Below, piece after piece: positions 1-5,768 of a stretch of 12,814 nt of DNA. Made by a program: the position numbers and the translations under genes. Below the pieces are notes generated by a model. The model did no database searches. It saw only the letters and a list, made by a program, of their open reading frames with translations, and was not told the origin of the DNA. The stretch comes from Eubacterium sp. GTDB taxonomy: Bacteria > Bacillota > Clostridia > Lachnospirales > Lachnospiraceae. The stretch is from positions 1 to 12,814 of the forward strand of contig JAFSTZ010000086.1 in the NCBI GenBank assembly GCA_017445525.1. The letters are read 5' to 3'. Position 1 is the first letter of the stretch. Each line of letters starts with the position of its first letter.

Positions 1-16
1 ATAAATAAAAAGTACT

Positions 17-23
17 GGGGAGG
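17..23 (+). promoter_or_regulatory. Ribosome binding site deciding the dprA start
   Basis: GGGGAGG lies 8 nt before the ATG at 32. An in-frame GTG at 23 overlaps this site and so cannot be served by it. The ATG at 32 is therefore the better start. Confidence 0.8.
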
Positions 24-31
24 TGAGCGCT

Positions 32-1141
32 ATGGATATTGAGAGGATTGCTGACTTCTGGATCGCTCAGGTTGTCGGTATAGGACCGGTCGGAAGGCAG
101 GTGATCGACGGGATATTCGGAAGTGTTATGATGCTTTTTTTATCTTCGGCTGACGAGATATATACACTGATCGGAAGATGGCGCGCCGGAGGGGAAAGTA
201 GCTACAGGATAACGAATAAAACCCTGAGGCAGCTGGCTGATCCGGTGAGTCGTATAAAGATAGTAGATGAGTATGAACGGGTGCTGAAGAAAAATATTTG
301 CTTTGTCAGAAAGTGCGATGATGATTATCCGGATCAGCTGAGGCATATTCAGGTTCCTCCGGAACAGCTTTTTTACATAGGAAGACTTCCGACAGCATAT
401 AGAGTGTCTGTCGGTATAGTAGGTGCCAGAGAGTGCACAACCTACGGAAGAGATATGGCCAGGCTTTTCGGATATCGCCTTGCTGAGGCCGGTGTTGTGG
501 TTATCAGCGGTATGGCGAAGGGGGTTGACGGTTGGGCTCATATGGGTGCGCTTGAGGCAGGCGGCGAGACAGTGGCTGTTCTGGGGTGCGGTGTCGAGGT
601 GTGTTATCCCTCGTCGAATGAAAAGATATACAGGCAGATACCCGAGAGGGGGTGCATCATCAGTGAATACCCGACAAAGTACGGAGCCATGCCGGCCAAT
701 TTTCCAATGAGGAACAGGATCATAAGCGGACTGAGCCGTGGTATCCTCATAGTGGAGGCGAGGATACGTTCGGGAAGTCTCATAACTGCAGATGCTGCAT
801 TGGATCAGGGCAAGGATGTTTTTATGATACCCGGCAGGATAGGTGATGTGCTGAGTGAGGGCTGCAACAGGCTTATCCGTCAGGGGGCGATCCCCGTGAT
901 CTCCCCCGATGATATACTGGAATACTATAATGTCAAAACCGGTCCGGAAAAGGGCAGAGGCATGGGTCGTGATGAGAAGATGATTCTTGATCTGATAAAG
1001 GATAAGCCGATTTCTCTTATGGAGCTTGCTTCAAAAGCACAGGGAGCCTACGGCTATACCGTTAAACTTGTCAGAAAACTTGAAAAGGACGGACTTATCA
1101 GGGAGATAAGCAGGGATAGGTATGTCCGGGTGGAGATCTGA
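32..1141 (+). CDS. dprA: DNA processing protein DprA (Smf)
   Basis: DprA binds incoming single-stranded DNA in the cytoplasm and loads RecA during natural transformation; it is widely conserved even in bacteria not known to be competent. From the ATG at 32 the product is 369 aa, a usual length. An N-terminal helical part with helix-hairpin-helix character (about 1-70) precedes the Rossmann-like DprA core (about 100-300). That core carries VGIVGAREC (127-135), SGMAKGVDGWAH (159-170, the family's SGxAxGxDxxAH motif) and FPMRNRIISGLS (224-235). The last 60 residues look like the DprA winged-helix domain. The gene sits just upstream of topA, as in many Firmicutes (smf-topA in B. subtilis). No broken motifs are seen. 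Family assignment is very secure; whether this organism takes up DNA cannot be told from the window. Confidence 0.96.
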   Translation: MDIERIADFWIAQVVGIGPVGRQVIDGIFGSVMMLFLSSADEIYTLIGRWRAGGESSYRITNKTLRQLADPVSRIKIVDEYERVLKKNICFVRKCDDDYPDQLRHIQVPPEQLFYIGRLPTAYRVSVGIVGARECTTYGRDMARLFGYRLAEAGVVVISGMAKGVDGWAHMGALEAGGETVAVLGCGVEVCYPSSNEKIYRQIPERGCIISEYPTKYGAMPANFPMRNRIISGLSRGILIVEARIRSGSLITADAALDQGKDVFMIPGRIGDVLSEGCNRLIRQGAIPVISPDDILEYYNVKTGPEKGRGMGRDEKMILDLIKDKPISLMELASKAQGAYGYTVKLVRKLEKDGLIREISRDRYVRVEI

Positions 1142-1191
1142 GGGTGTAGAAAAACAAATTTATGTTTTACAAATGACGATTTTTCGTGTAT

Positions 1192-1258
1192 TTGTCGCAC
1201 TTTTTAACATGTGTAAAATAAAATTATCCTTGCATGCGTTGCTTTTTTGGTGTATGCT
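1192..1258 (+). promoter_or_regulatory. Candidate topA promoters in the dprA-topA gap
   Basis: The 153-nt gap between dprA and topA is AT-rich and holds two sigma-A-like candidates. The downstream one is TTGCAT (1230-1235), 17 nt, TATGCT (1253-1258). The upstream one is TTGTCG (1192-1197), 16 nt, TAAAAT (1214-1219). Either would put the start of transcription 30-70 nt before the topA ATG. No terminator hairpin for dprA is visible here, so read-through from dprA is also likely. Confidence 0.45.
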
Positions 1259-1294
1259 ATCAAACGAAAATCTCATATTTAAGGAGATACACCG

Positions 1295-3355
1295 ATGTCA
1301 AAAAATCTGATAATTGTCGAGTCGCCTGCCAAATCAAAGACAATAGGGCGATTTTTGGGAAAAAACTATGAGGTTATGGCTTCAAACGGTCATGTCAGGG
1401 ATCTGCCTAAAAGTCAGATGGGCTTTGATGCAGAGCATGATTTTGAGCCGAAGTATATCACTATCAGGGGAAAGGGTGAGCTTTTAGCTTCTCTCAGAAA
1501 GGAAGTAAAGAAAGCTGACAAGATCTATCTTGCAACGGACCCTGACCGCGAGGGTGAGGCTATATCCTGGCATCTTGTATCAGCCCTGAATCTGGATCCG
1601 AAGAAAACCAGTCGTATCACCTTCAACGAGATCACCAAGAATGCTGTAAAGCAGTCGCTCAAGGAATCAAGGGATATAGACATGGATCTTGTTAATGCAC
1701 AGCAGGCAAGACGTGTTCTCGATCGTATGGTTGGTTATTCCATCAGTCCGCTTTTGTGGGCAAAGGTTAAGAGGGGACTATCTGCCGGACGAGTGCAGTC
1801 TGTTGCACTGAGGATCATAGCCGACAGGGAAAGAGAGATTGATGAGTTTATACCGAAGGAGTTTTGGACTATAGAGGCTGATTTCTCAGTGGACAGCACC
1901 AAAAAGATGCTCACTGCGAAGTACTATGGCAAGGATGGCAAGGATGAGCTTGATTCGGAGGAAGAAGCAAAGAAGGTAGTAAAAGAGCTTAACGGTGCCA
2001 CCTATACCGTTGAGGAGATAAAAAAGGGCGAGCGCACGAAGAAGGCGCCTCTTCCGTTTACTACATCGACATTGCAGCAGGAATGTGCAAAAGTGCTGAA
2101 CTTCCCGACCAGGAAGACCATGCAGATCGCACAGCAGCTGTACGAGGGTGTTACTGTCAAAGGACACGGAACCATCGGACTTATTACTTATCTGCGTACT
2201 GATTCGACCAGAATATCCGATGAGGCTGATGCTGCCTGCAAGGAGTATATACTGAACAATCACGGCAAGGACTTCGTGACGGATAAAGAGCAGAAAAAGA
2301 CATCCGGAAAAAACATTCAGGATGCGCATGAGGCGATCAGACCGACGTATGTTGACATCACACCTGCGCAGGTCAAGGATTCGCTTTCCAGAGATCAGTA
2401 CAGACTGTATCAGCTCATATGGAAACGTTTTGTTGCAAGCCGTATGAGTGCGGCTGTCTATGATACCGTATCAGTAAAAATAGAAGCAAACGGGCATCAC
2501 TTTACGAGCTCGGGTTCCAGTCTTAAGTTTCAGGGATTTTTGGCCGTATACCAGGACGGCGAGGATAAGGCCGAGACCAATCCGGTACTCACGAAGTTGA
2601 AGGAGAACGAAAAGCTGAAGCTTAACGAGTTAAAGAGTGAACAGCATTTCACACAGCCGCCGGCTCACTTTACGGAGGCGTCTTTGGTAAAGGCTTTGGA
2701 AGAACTTGGTATAGGCCGCCCGAGTACATATGCGCCCACTATAACTACCATCATCTCAAGAAGATATGTGACCAAGGAAAAGAAAAATATCTTTATGACC
2801 GAGCTGGGTGAGGTCGTAAACAAGATTATGGTTGAGGAGTTCCCGGGTATCGTGGATGTGAACTTTACAGCGACCATGGAGGCTTTGCTTGATGATGTGG
2901 CTGACGGAAATGTTGAGTGGAAGACTGTGATCCGGAACTTTTATCCGGATCTAAAAGAGGCTGTAGATAAGGCGGAGGAAACGCTGGAAAAGGTTGAGAT
3001 TCACGATGAAGAGACCGATATAGTATGTGAGGAATGCGGTCGCAATATGGTGATCAAGTACGGACCGCACGGAAAGTTTTTGGCCTGTCCCGGTTTTCCC
3101 GAGTGCAAAAATACCAAGCCGTATTTTGAAAAGATCGGCGTAAAGTGCCCGAAGTGCGGCGGAGAGATAGTGATCAAGAGGACAAAGAAGGGTCGTCCAT
3201 ACTATGGATGTGAGAACTATCCGGAGTGTGATGTGATGACATGGCAGCGTCCTTCGGGAGAAAAATGTCCCAAGTGCGGAAATCTCTTAGTCCACAAAGG
3301 AAATAAACTTGCCTGCTCTGATGATAAATGCGGATATGTGAGTGATAAGGCATGA
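1295..3355 (+). CDS. topA: DNA topoisomerase I (type IA)
   Basis: This enzyme relaxes negatively supercoiled DNA by passing one strand through a transient break held by a tyrosine-5'-phosphate link. The 686-aa product is a usual length for Firmicutes. The N-terminal Toprim domain has the metal-site Glu9 in IIVESPAKS and the acidic motif TDPDREGEAISWH (81-93). The catalytic tyrosine is Tyr299 in GLITYLRTDSTRIS. LGIGRPSTYA (471-480) is the conserved motif of the gate domain. The C-terminus carries three four-cysteine zinc ribbons, at C578/C581/C598/C604, C618/C621/C639/C645 and C658/C661/C674/C679. AAGGAG (1281-1286) lies 8 nt before the ATG. It lies between dprA and codY; the trmFO, xerC and hslVU genes that follow topA in B. 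subtilis are missing. Confidence 0.98.
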   Translation: MSKNLIIVESPAKSKTIGRFLGKNYEVMASNGHVRDLPKSQMGFDAEHDFEPKYITIRGKGELLASLRKEVKKADKIYLATDPDREGEAISWHLVSALNLDPKKTSRITFNEITKNAVKQSLKESRDIDMDLVNAQQARRVLDRMVGYSISPLLWAKVKRGLSAGRVQSVALRIIADREREIDEFIPKEFWTIEADFSVDSTKKMLTAKYYGKDGKDELDSEEEAKKVVKELNGATYTVEEIKKGERTKKAPLPFTTSTLQQECAKVLNFPTRKTMQIAQQLYEGVTVKGHGTIGLITYLRTDSTRISDEADAACKEYILNNHGKDFVTDKEQKKTSGKNIQDAHEAIRPTYVDITPAQVKDSLSRDQYRLYQLIWKRFVASRMSAAVYDTVSVKIEANGHHFTSSGSSLKFQGFLAVYQDGEDKAETNPVLTKLKENEKLKLNELKSEQHFTQPPAHFTEASLVKALEELGIGRPSTYAPTITTIISRRYVTKEKKNIFMTELGEVVNKIMVEEFPGIVDVNFTATMEALLDDVADGNVEWKTVIRNFYPDLKEAVDKAEETLEKVEIHDEETDIVCEECGRNMVIKYGPHGKFLACPGFPECKNTKPYFEKIGVKCPKCGGEIVIKRTKKGRPYYGCENYPECDVMTWQRPSGEKCPKCGNLLVHKGNKLACSDDKCGYVSDKA

Positions 3356-3373
3356 GTCTGCCACAATTTTTAC

Positions 3374-3402
3374 TTGAAAAAAGAGAGTATGTGTGATAAA
3401 AT
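3374..3402 (+). promoter_or_regulatory. codY promoter, sigma-A type with extended -10
   Basis: TTGAAA (3374-3379) is followed by 17 nt and TAAAAT (3397-3402). A TG at 3394-3395 stands one base before the -10, making an extended -10 element. The predicted start, near 3409, leaves a leader of about 40 nt before codY. This is the best-looking vegetative promoter in the window, and it begins only 18 nt after the topA stop. Confidence 0.7.
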
Positions 3403-3447
3403 GAAGAATAAAATTGGTATTTGTGTGATAAAGGGGATTTTCGGGAT

Positions 3448-4233
3448 ATGAGCATAGAACTTTTGGATCGTACCAGAAGGTTGAACAATCTGCTGGCGAC
3501 CAATTCTGATGAGAAGGTCGCATTTTCGGATATATGCACCATGATGGGCGAGTTCCTGGGATCGAGTGTTTATGTGATCTCGAGGAGAGGAAAGCTCCTG
3601 GGTGAGTACAGGTGTCCGGATATCAGAGCCATAGAGGGATTCAGCAGTATAAAAGTCGGCAATCACGCTGATGAGAGGCTGAACGAGAGATTTTTATCCG
3701 TACTCTCCACCAAGGAGAATGTAAATCTCGAAACTCTCGGACTTGAGGAGTATGAAGCGGAGGGACTTACCGCACTGATTGCGCCTACACTGGTTGACGG
3801 AGACAGACTCGGTACATTCTTTTTATACCGCGAGGACAAGACATACAGGATAGACGATATCATACTTTGCGAGTATTGCAACATGATCATCGGGCTTTTG
3901 ATGACCACATCTTTGGTTGCGGAAAGCGGCGAGGAGACAAACAAGAGAGAGGCGATCTCATCTGCCATAAGAGCTTTATCCGAGCTTGAACAGTCATCGG
4001 TTTGCTGTGTTATACATGCGTTGGGTGGTATGAGCGGACAGGTGATCACGTCGAAGCTGGCAGCGGAGTATCATGTGACCAGATCGGTCATGGTGAATGC
4101 GCTCAGAAAACTGGAGAGTGCCAGACTTATCCGCACACAGTCGGCAGGTGTAAAGGGAACCAAGATAGAAGTTTTAAACGACATCGCATATGATGAGTTT
4201 GAAAGATTATATTCAGAGAAATGGACTTCATAA
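3448..4233 (+). CDS. codY: GTP-sensing/BCAA-responsive transcriptional regulator CodY
   Basis: CodY is a cytoplasmic DNA-binding protein. In low-GC Gram-positives it represses amino-acid synthesis, transport, and often competence and motility genes while branched-chain amino acids and GTP are plentiful. The 261-aa product has the family's N-terminus (MSIELLDRTRRLNNLL), a GAF ligand domain with VISRRGKLLG (43-52) and GDRLGTF (118-124), and a C-terminal winged helix. The winged helix has TRSVMVNALRKLESA (211-225) and VKGTKIEVLND (235-245), nearly identical to B. subtilis CodY. The ATG at 3448 is chosen because the homologous start falls there; an in-frame TTG at 3421 would add nine non-conserved residues. 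The ribosome binding site AAGGGG (3431-3436) is 11 nt away, rather far. The ligand-loop region (about 60-85) diverges from the Bacillus protein. The location directly before flgB matches B. subtilis. Confidence 0.96.
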   Translation: MSIELLDRTRRLNNLLATNSDEKVAFSDICTMMGEFLGSSVYVISRRGKLLGEYRCPDIRAIEGFSSIKVGNHADERLNERFLSVLSTKENVNLETLGLEEYEAEGLTALIAPTLVDGDRLGTFFLYREDKTYRIDDIILCEYCNMIIGLLMTTSLVAESGEETNKREAISSAIRALSELEQSSVCCVIHALGGMSGQVITSKLAAEYHVTRSVMVNALRKLESARLIRTQSAGVKGTKIEVLNDIAYDEFERLYSEKWTS

Positions 4234-4274
4234 ACGCAAACGGAATTGTGATATTCATGATTTCTTTTGCGTTT
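4232..4274 (+). terminator. Weak terminator-like hairpin between codY and flgB
   Basis: AAACGCAAA (4232-4240) is a perfect inverted repeat of TTTGCGTTT (4266-4274), a 9-bp stem with a 25-nt loop. Three further pairs are possible inside the loop (GAA 4243-4245 with TTC 4262-4264). The 3' arm ends in a short T run and overlaps the codY stop region. The stem is AT-rich and the loop large, so termination is probably partial. Some flgB transcription could then come from the codY promoter. Confidence 0.4.
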
Positions 4275-4313
4275 TATAAGGTTAAAAAACAGAGATAAGG
4301 AGGGACGGACGGT

Positions 4314-4709
4314 ATGATCTTATCGGGAGCTTATAACTATGTAAATGTCTTAGACAAAGCTGCTGATGCCGGCTGGAAGAGAAATGACGTGCTGGCGAAC
4401 AACATAGCGAATGCGGACACGCCGGGATATAAGCGCAAGGATGTGCAGTTCGAAACTTACCTCATAGGAGCGATAGGCGGAACGGATTCGCTCGACAGGA
4501 CGATAGCGGAGATGGATCTTGATGATCTGAATGCCACTACATACACGGAGCAGGCGGGACTCAGCTATCGTATGGATGGAAACAATGTTGATATCACTAC
4601 TGAGAATGTGGAGCTTGCGAAGAATCAGATTCGTTACAACACGTTGATGACTTCGATCAATCACGAGTTCCAGCAACTGAAGTCGGCAATCGGCGGTGGA
4701 GGACGATAA
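4314..4709 (+). CDS. flgB: Flagellar proximal rod protein FlgB
   Basis: FlgB is exported by the flagellar type III system and builds the part of the rod next to the MS ring, with FlgC and FliE. The 131-aa product shows the rod/hook family signature near the N-terminus, NDVLANNIANADTPGYKRKDVQFE (residues 24-47, given here as the motif core NNIANADTPGYKR). It also has the matching C-terminal helix NVELAKNQIRYNTLMTSIN. Both ends form the coiled domain D0. AAGGAGG (4297-4303) is 10 nt before the ATG. It is the first gene of the flagellar operon, and flgC starts 1 nt after its stop, so the two are translationally coupled. A clear sigma-A promoter is not visible in the 80 nt upstream; TATAAG at 4275-4280 could be a -10 but lacks a good -35. 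Confidence 0.96.
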   Translation: MILSGAYNYVNVLDKAADAGWKRNDVLANNIANADTPGYKRKDVQFETYLIGAIGGTDSLDRTIAEMDLDDLNATTYTEQAGLSYRMDGNNVDITTENVELAKNQIRYNTLMTSINHEFQQLKSAIGGGGR

Positions 4710-4710
4710 T

Positions 4711-5145
4711 ATGTCAGTTTTCGGTGCTTTTGACGTAAGCGCTACGGGGCTTACCGCGCAGCAGTTGCGCATGGATACTATTTCAGAAAACCTTGCAAAT
4801 GTAAACACGACCAGAGACGGCAAAGGGAATGTTTATCGCAGAAAAATGGTCGTTTTTGAAGAAAAGGCATATCCGACGTTTAAAGAGAGCCTGGGACTTG
4901 CCGGACAGTACATAGGCAAGGGAGTCAAGGTGACCAGGATCGTTGAGGATCCTTCCGAGGGAAATATGGTATACGATCCCTCTCATCCGGATGCCAATGA
5001 AGATGGATATGTGATCTATCCCAATGTTAATACCGTAACAGAGATGACAAACATGATCGATGCCACGAGAGCGTACGAGGCAAACGTAACTATGCTGAAT
5101 GCTTCAAAGAGCATGGCTACAAGAGCTCTTTCCATCGGTCAGTGA
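4711..5145 (+). CDS. flgC: Flagellar proximal rod protein FlgC
   Basis: FlgC is a rod subunit assembled through the MS ring after FliE and FlgB. The 144-aa product begins MSVFGAFDVSATGLTAQQLR, followed by MDTISENLANVNTTR (21-35), the family's N-terminal signature. It ends with the helix MIDATRAYEANVTMLNASK typical of FlgC. The start is the ATG at 4711, because GGAGG (4698-4702) inside the end of flgB sits 8 nt away. An in-frame GTG at 4696 would lie on top of that site. The separation from flgB is 1 nt. Length and motifs are ordinary for the family. Confidence 0.97.
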   Translation: MSVFGAFDVSATGLTAQQLRMDTISENLANVNTTRDGKGNVYRRKMVVFEEKAYPTFKESLGLAGQYIGKGVKVTRIVEDPSEGNMVYDPSHPDANEDGYVIYPNVNTVTEMTNMIDATRAYEANVTMLNASKSMATRALSIGQ

Positions 5146-5200
5146 TAGGGATGCATTGATAGGATCAGTATTCTACGATAAACAGAGATAGGAGAATGAT

Positions 5201-5527
5201 ATGAATATCAGCAGCCTTTCGGCGATTCAAGGTCTTGAGAGTGTCAGCCGATATCAGACTACCAATCCTATACGACCGGAGACCAGAACGGAGAAGTCAC
5301 AAAGCTTTGATGCTCTGCTCAATTCCGCTATGGGACTGATTTCGGAGACTAATGATTACTCAAACAAGGTCGAGGAAGAGGAGATCAAGTTTGCTACCGG
5401 CGAGTCAGACAATCTTCACGATCTGATGATCGCCCAGCAAAAAGCCAGTGTCTCGCTTCAGTACACTGCAGCCGTCAAGAATGGCGTAGTTGAGGCGTAT
5501 CGGACGATAATGAATATGCAATTCTAA
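5201..5527 (+). CDS. fliE: Flagellar hook-basal body complex protein FliE
   Basis: FliE links the MS ring (FliF) to the rod (FlgB) and is one of the first proteins exported. At 108 aa it is family-sized. The N-terminal half is variable and polar; the C-terminal half has the conserved helix LHDLMIAQQKASVSLQYTAA followed by VKNGVVEAYRTIMNMQF to the end. GGAG (5191-5194) is 6 nt before the ATG. A 55-nt gap without evident features separates it from flgC. Downstream there is an unusually long 241-nt gap before fliF, described separately. Confidence 0.95.
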   Translation: MNISSLSAIQGLESVSRYQTTNPIRPETRTEKSQSFDALLNSAMGLISETNDYSNKVEEEEIKFATGESDNLHDLMIAQQKASVSLQYTAAVKNGVVEAYRTIMNMQF

Positions 5528-5534
5528 GCTACGG

Positions 5535-5555
5535 GTTCCGGCATAGTTCCGGCAT
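5535..5555. repeat. Tandem 10-mer at the left edge of the element
   Basis: GTTCCGGCAT occurs at 5535-5544 and again at 5546-5555, separated by one base. Each copy can pair with ATGCCGGA at 5740-5747, so the closing helix of the element has two possible registers. The first copy gives the longer helix. Confidence 0.8.
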
Positions 5556-5594
5556 GAGATACACACAGCAAGCTTGCTTGCATGTGGGTATCTC
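5556..5594. repeat. Hairpin A (16 bp) inside the fliE-fliF element
   Basis: GAGATAC (5556-5562) pairs with GTATCTC (5588-5594), CACA (5564-5567) with TGTG (5583-5586), and GCAAG (5568-5572) with CTTGC (5577-5581). The loop is CTTG, with one A/G mismatch and one bulged A. Its tip shares AGCTTGCT with the tip of the hairpin at 5660-5715. It has no following T run, so it is not an intrinsic terminator. Confidence 0.8.
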
Positions 5595-5659
5595 TGACGG
5601 GACGTGCGTCGAAGACGTCGCCAAACCACATGAGGTGTATGCTGCGTAGCAGCGGTAGA

Positions 5660-5715
5660 GCACCGTGTGCACAGATGTGCCGAGCTTGCTCGAGCACAGA
5701 TGTGGGCACGAGTGC
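5660..5715. repeat. Hairpin B (long imperfect, about 22 bp) inside the fliE-fliF element
   Basis: The arms pair as GCAC (5660-5663) with GTGC (5712-5715), CGTG (5664-5667) with CACG (5707-5710), CACA (5670-5673) with TGTG (5701-5704), TGTGC (5676-5680) with GCACA (5694-5698) and CGAGC (5681-5685) with GCTCG (5688-5692). Mismatched pairs TG/GG and GA/GA interrupt the stem, and single As at 5693 and 5711 bulge. The apical two-base TT would open by one pair to give a four-base loop. CACAGATGTG occurs in both arms. Confidence 0.78.
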
Positions 5716-5730
5716 GGATACACCGAATGC

Positions 5731-5749
5731 GGTCTGGCGATGCCGGACC
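5731..5749 (+). promoter_or_regulatory. Hairpin just upstream of the fliF ribosome binding site, competing with the closing helix
   Basis: GGTCTGGC (5731-5738) pairs with GCCGGACC (5742-5749): eight pairs including one T-G wobble, loop GAT. It uses the same bases (5740-5751) that pair with 5532-5544, so the two structures exclude each other. The Shine-Dalgarno-like GGAGG (5754-5758) begins five bases later. The pairing is direct observation; any control of fliF translation is inference. Confidence 0.45.
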
Positions 5750-5768
5750 CGGTGGAGGATATATACCA

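Larger units (their letters stand above)
5532..5751. repeat. Structured, GC-rich non-coding element between fliE and fliF
   Basis: The ends pair: CGGG (5532-5535) with CCCG (5748-5751) and TCCGGCAT (5537-5544) with ATGCCGGA (5740-5747), with T5536 bulged. Inside are a 16-bp hairpin (5556-5594), a small hairpin GACGT/ACGTC (5601-5605 with 5615-5619), and a helix GGTGTAT/ATACACC (5634-5640 with 5718-5724). That helix encloses GCTGC/GCAGC (5641-5653) and a long imperfect hairpin (5660-5715). GC is about 59% by hand count. The reading frames crossing it lack ribosome binding sites and recognisable protein sequence. It could be a structured RNA within the flagellar transcript or an inserted palindromic/MITE-like element. 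I do not recognise the family, saw no convincing target-site duplication, and cannot assign a strand because the helices fold on either one. Confidence 0.75.

Noticed and set aside
1122..1310. 62-codon open frame across the dprA-topA gap
   Set aside because: It starts inside dprA, overlaps the topA start and has no ribosome binding site; the gap looks like promoter DNA.
3174..3666. Overlapping minus-strand open frames across the topA-codY junction
   Set aside because: They are antisense shadows of two well-supported genes and have low-complexity, unconserved products.
4244..4258. CodY box upstream of flgB
   Set aside because: The best alignment to the 15-base consensus gives only about half of the positions, no better than random AT-rich DNA.
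4234..4313. c-di-GMP (GEMM) riboswitch before the flagellar operon
   Set aside because: These are common before clostridial motility genes, but the gap is too short and the conserved GEMM core bases are absent; the fliE-fliF element does not match it either.
5228..5254. SigD-like GCCGATAT inside fliE
   Set aside because: The -35 position reads CAAG instead of TAAA, and the octamer is explained by coding sequence.
5667..5768. In-frame upstream extension of fliF by 34 codons
   Set aside because: It runs through the structured GC-rich element, has no ribosome binding site, and adds residues unlike any FliF N-terminus; GGAGG at 5754-5758 supports the ATG at 5769.
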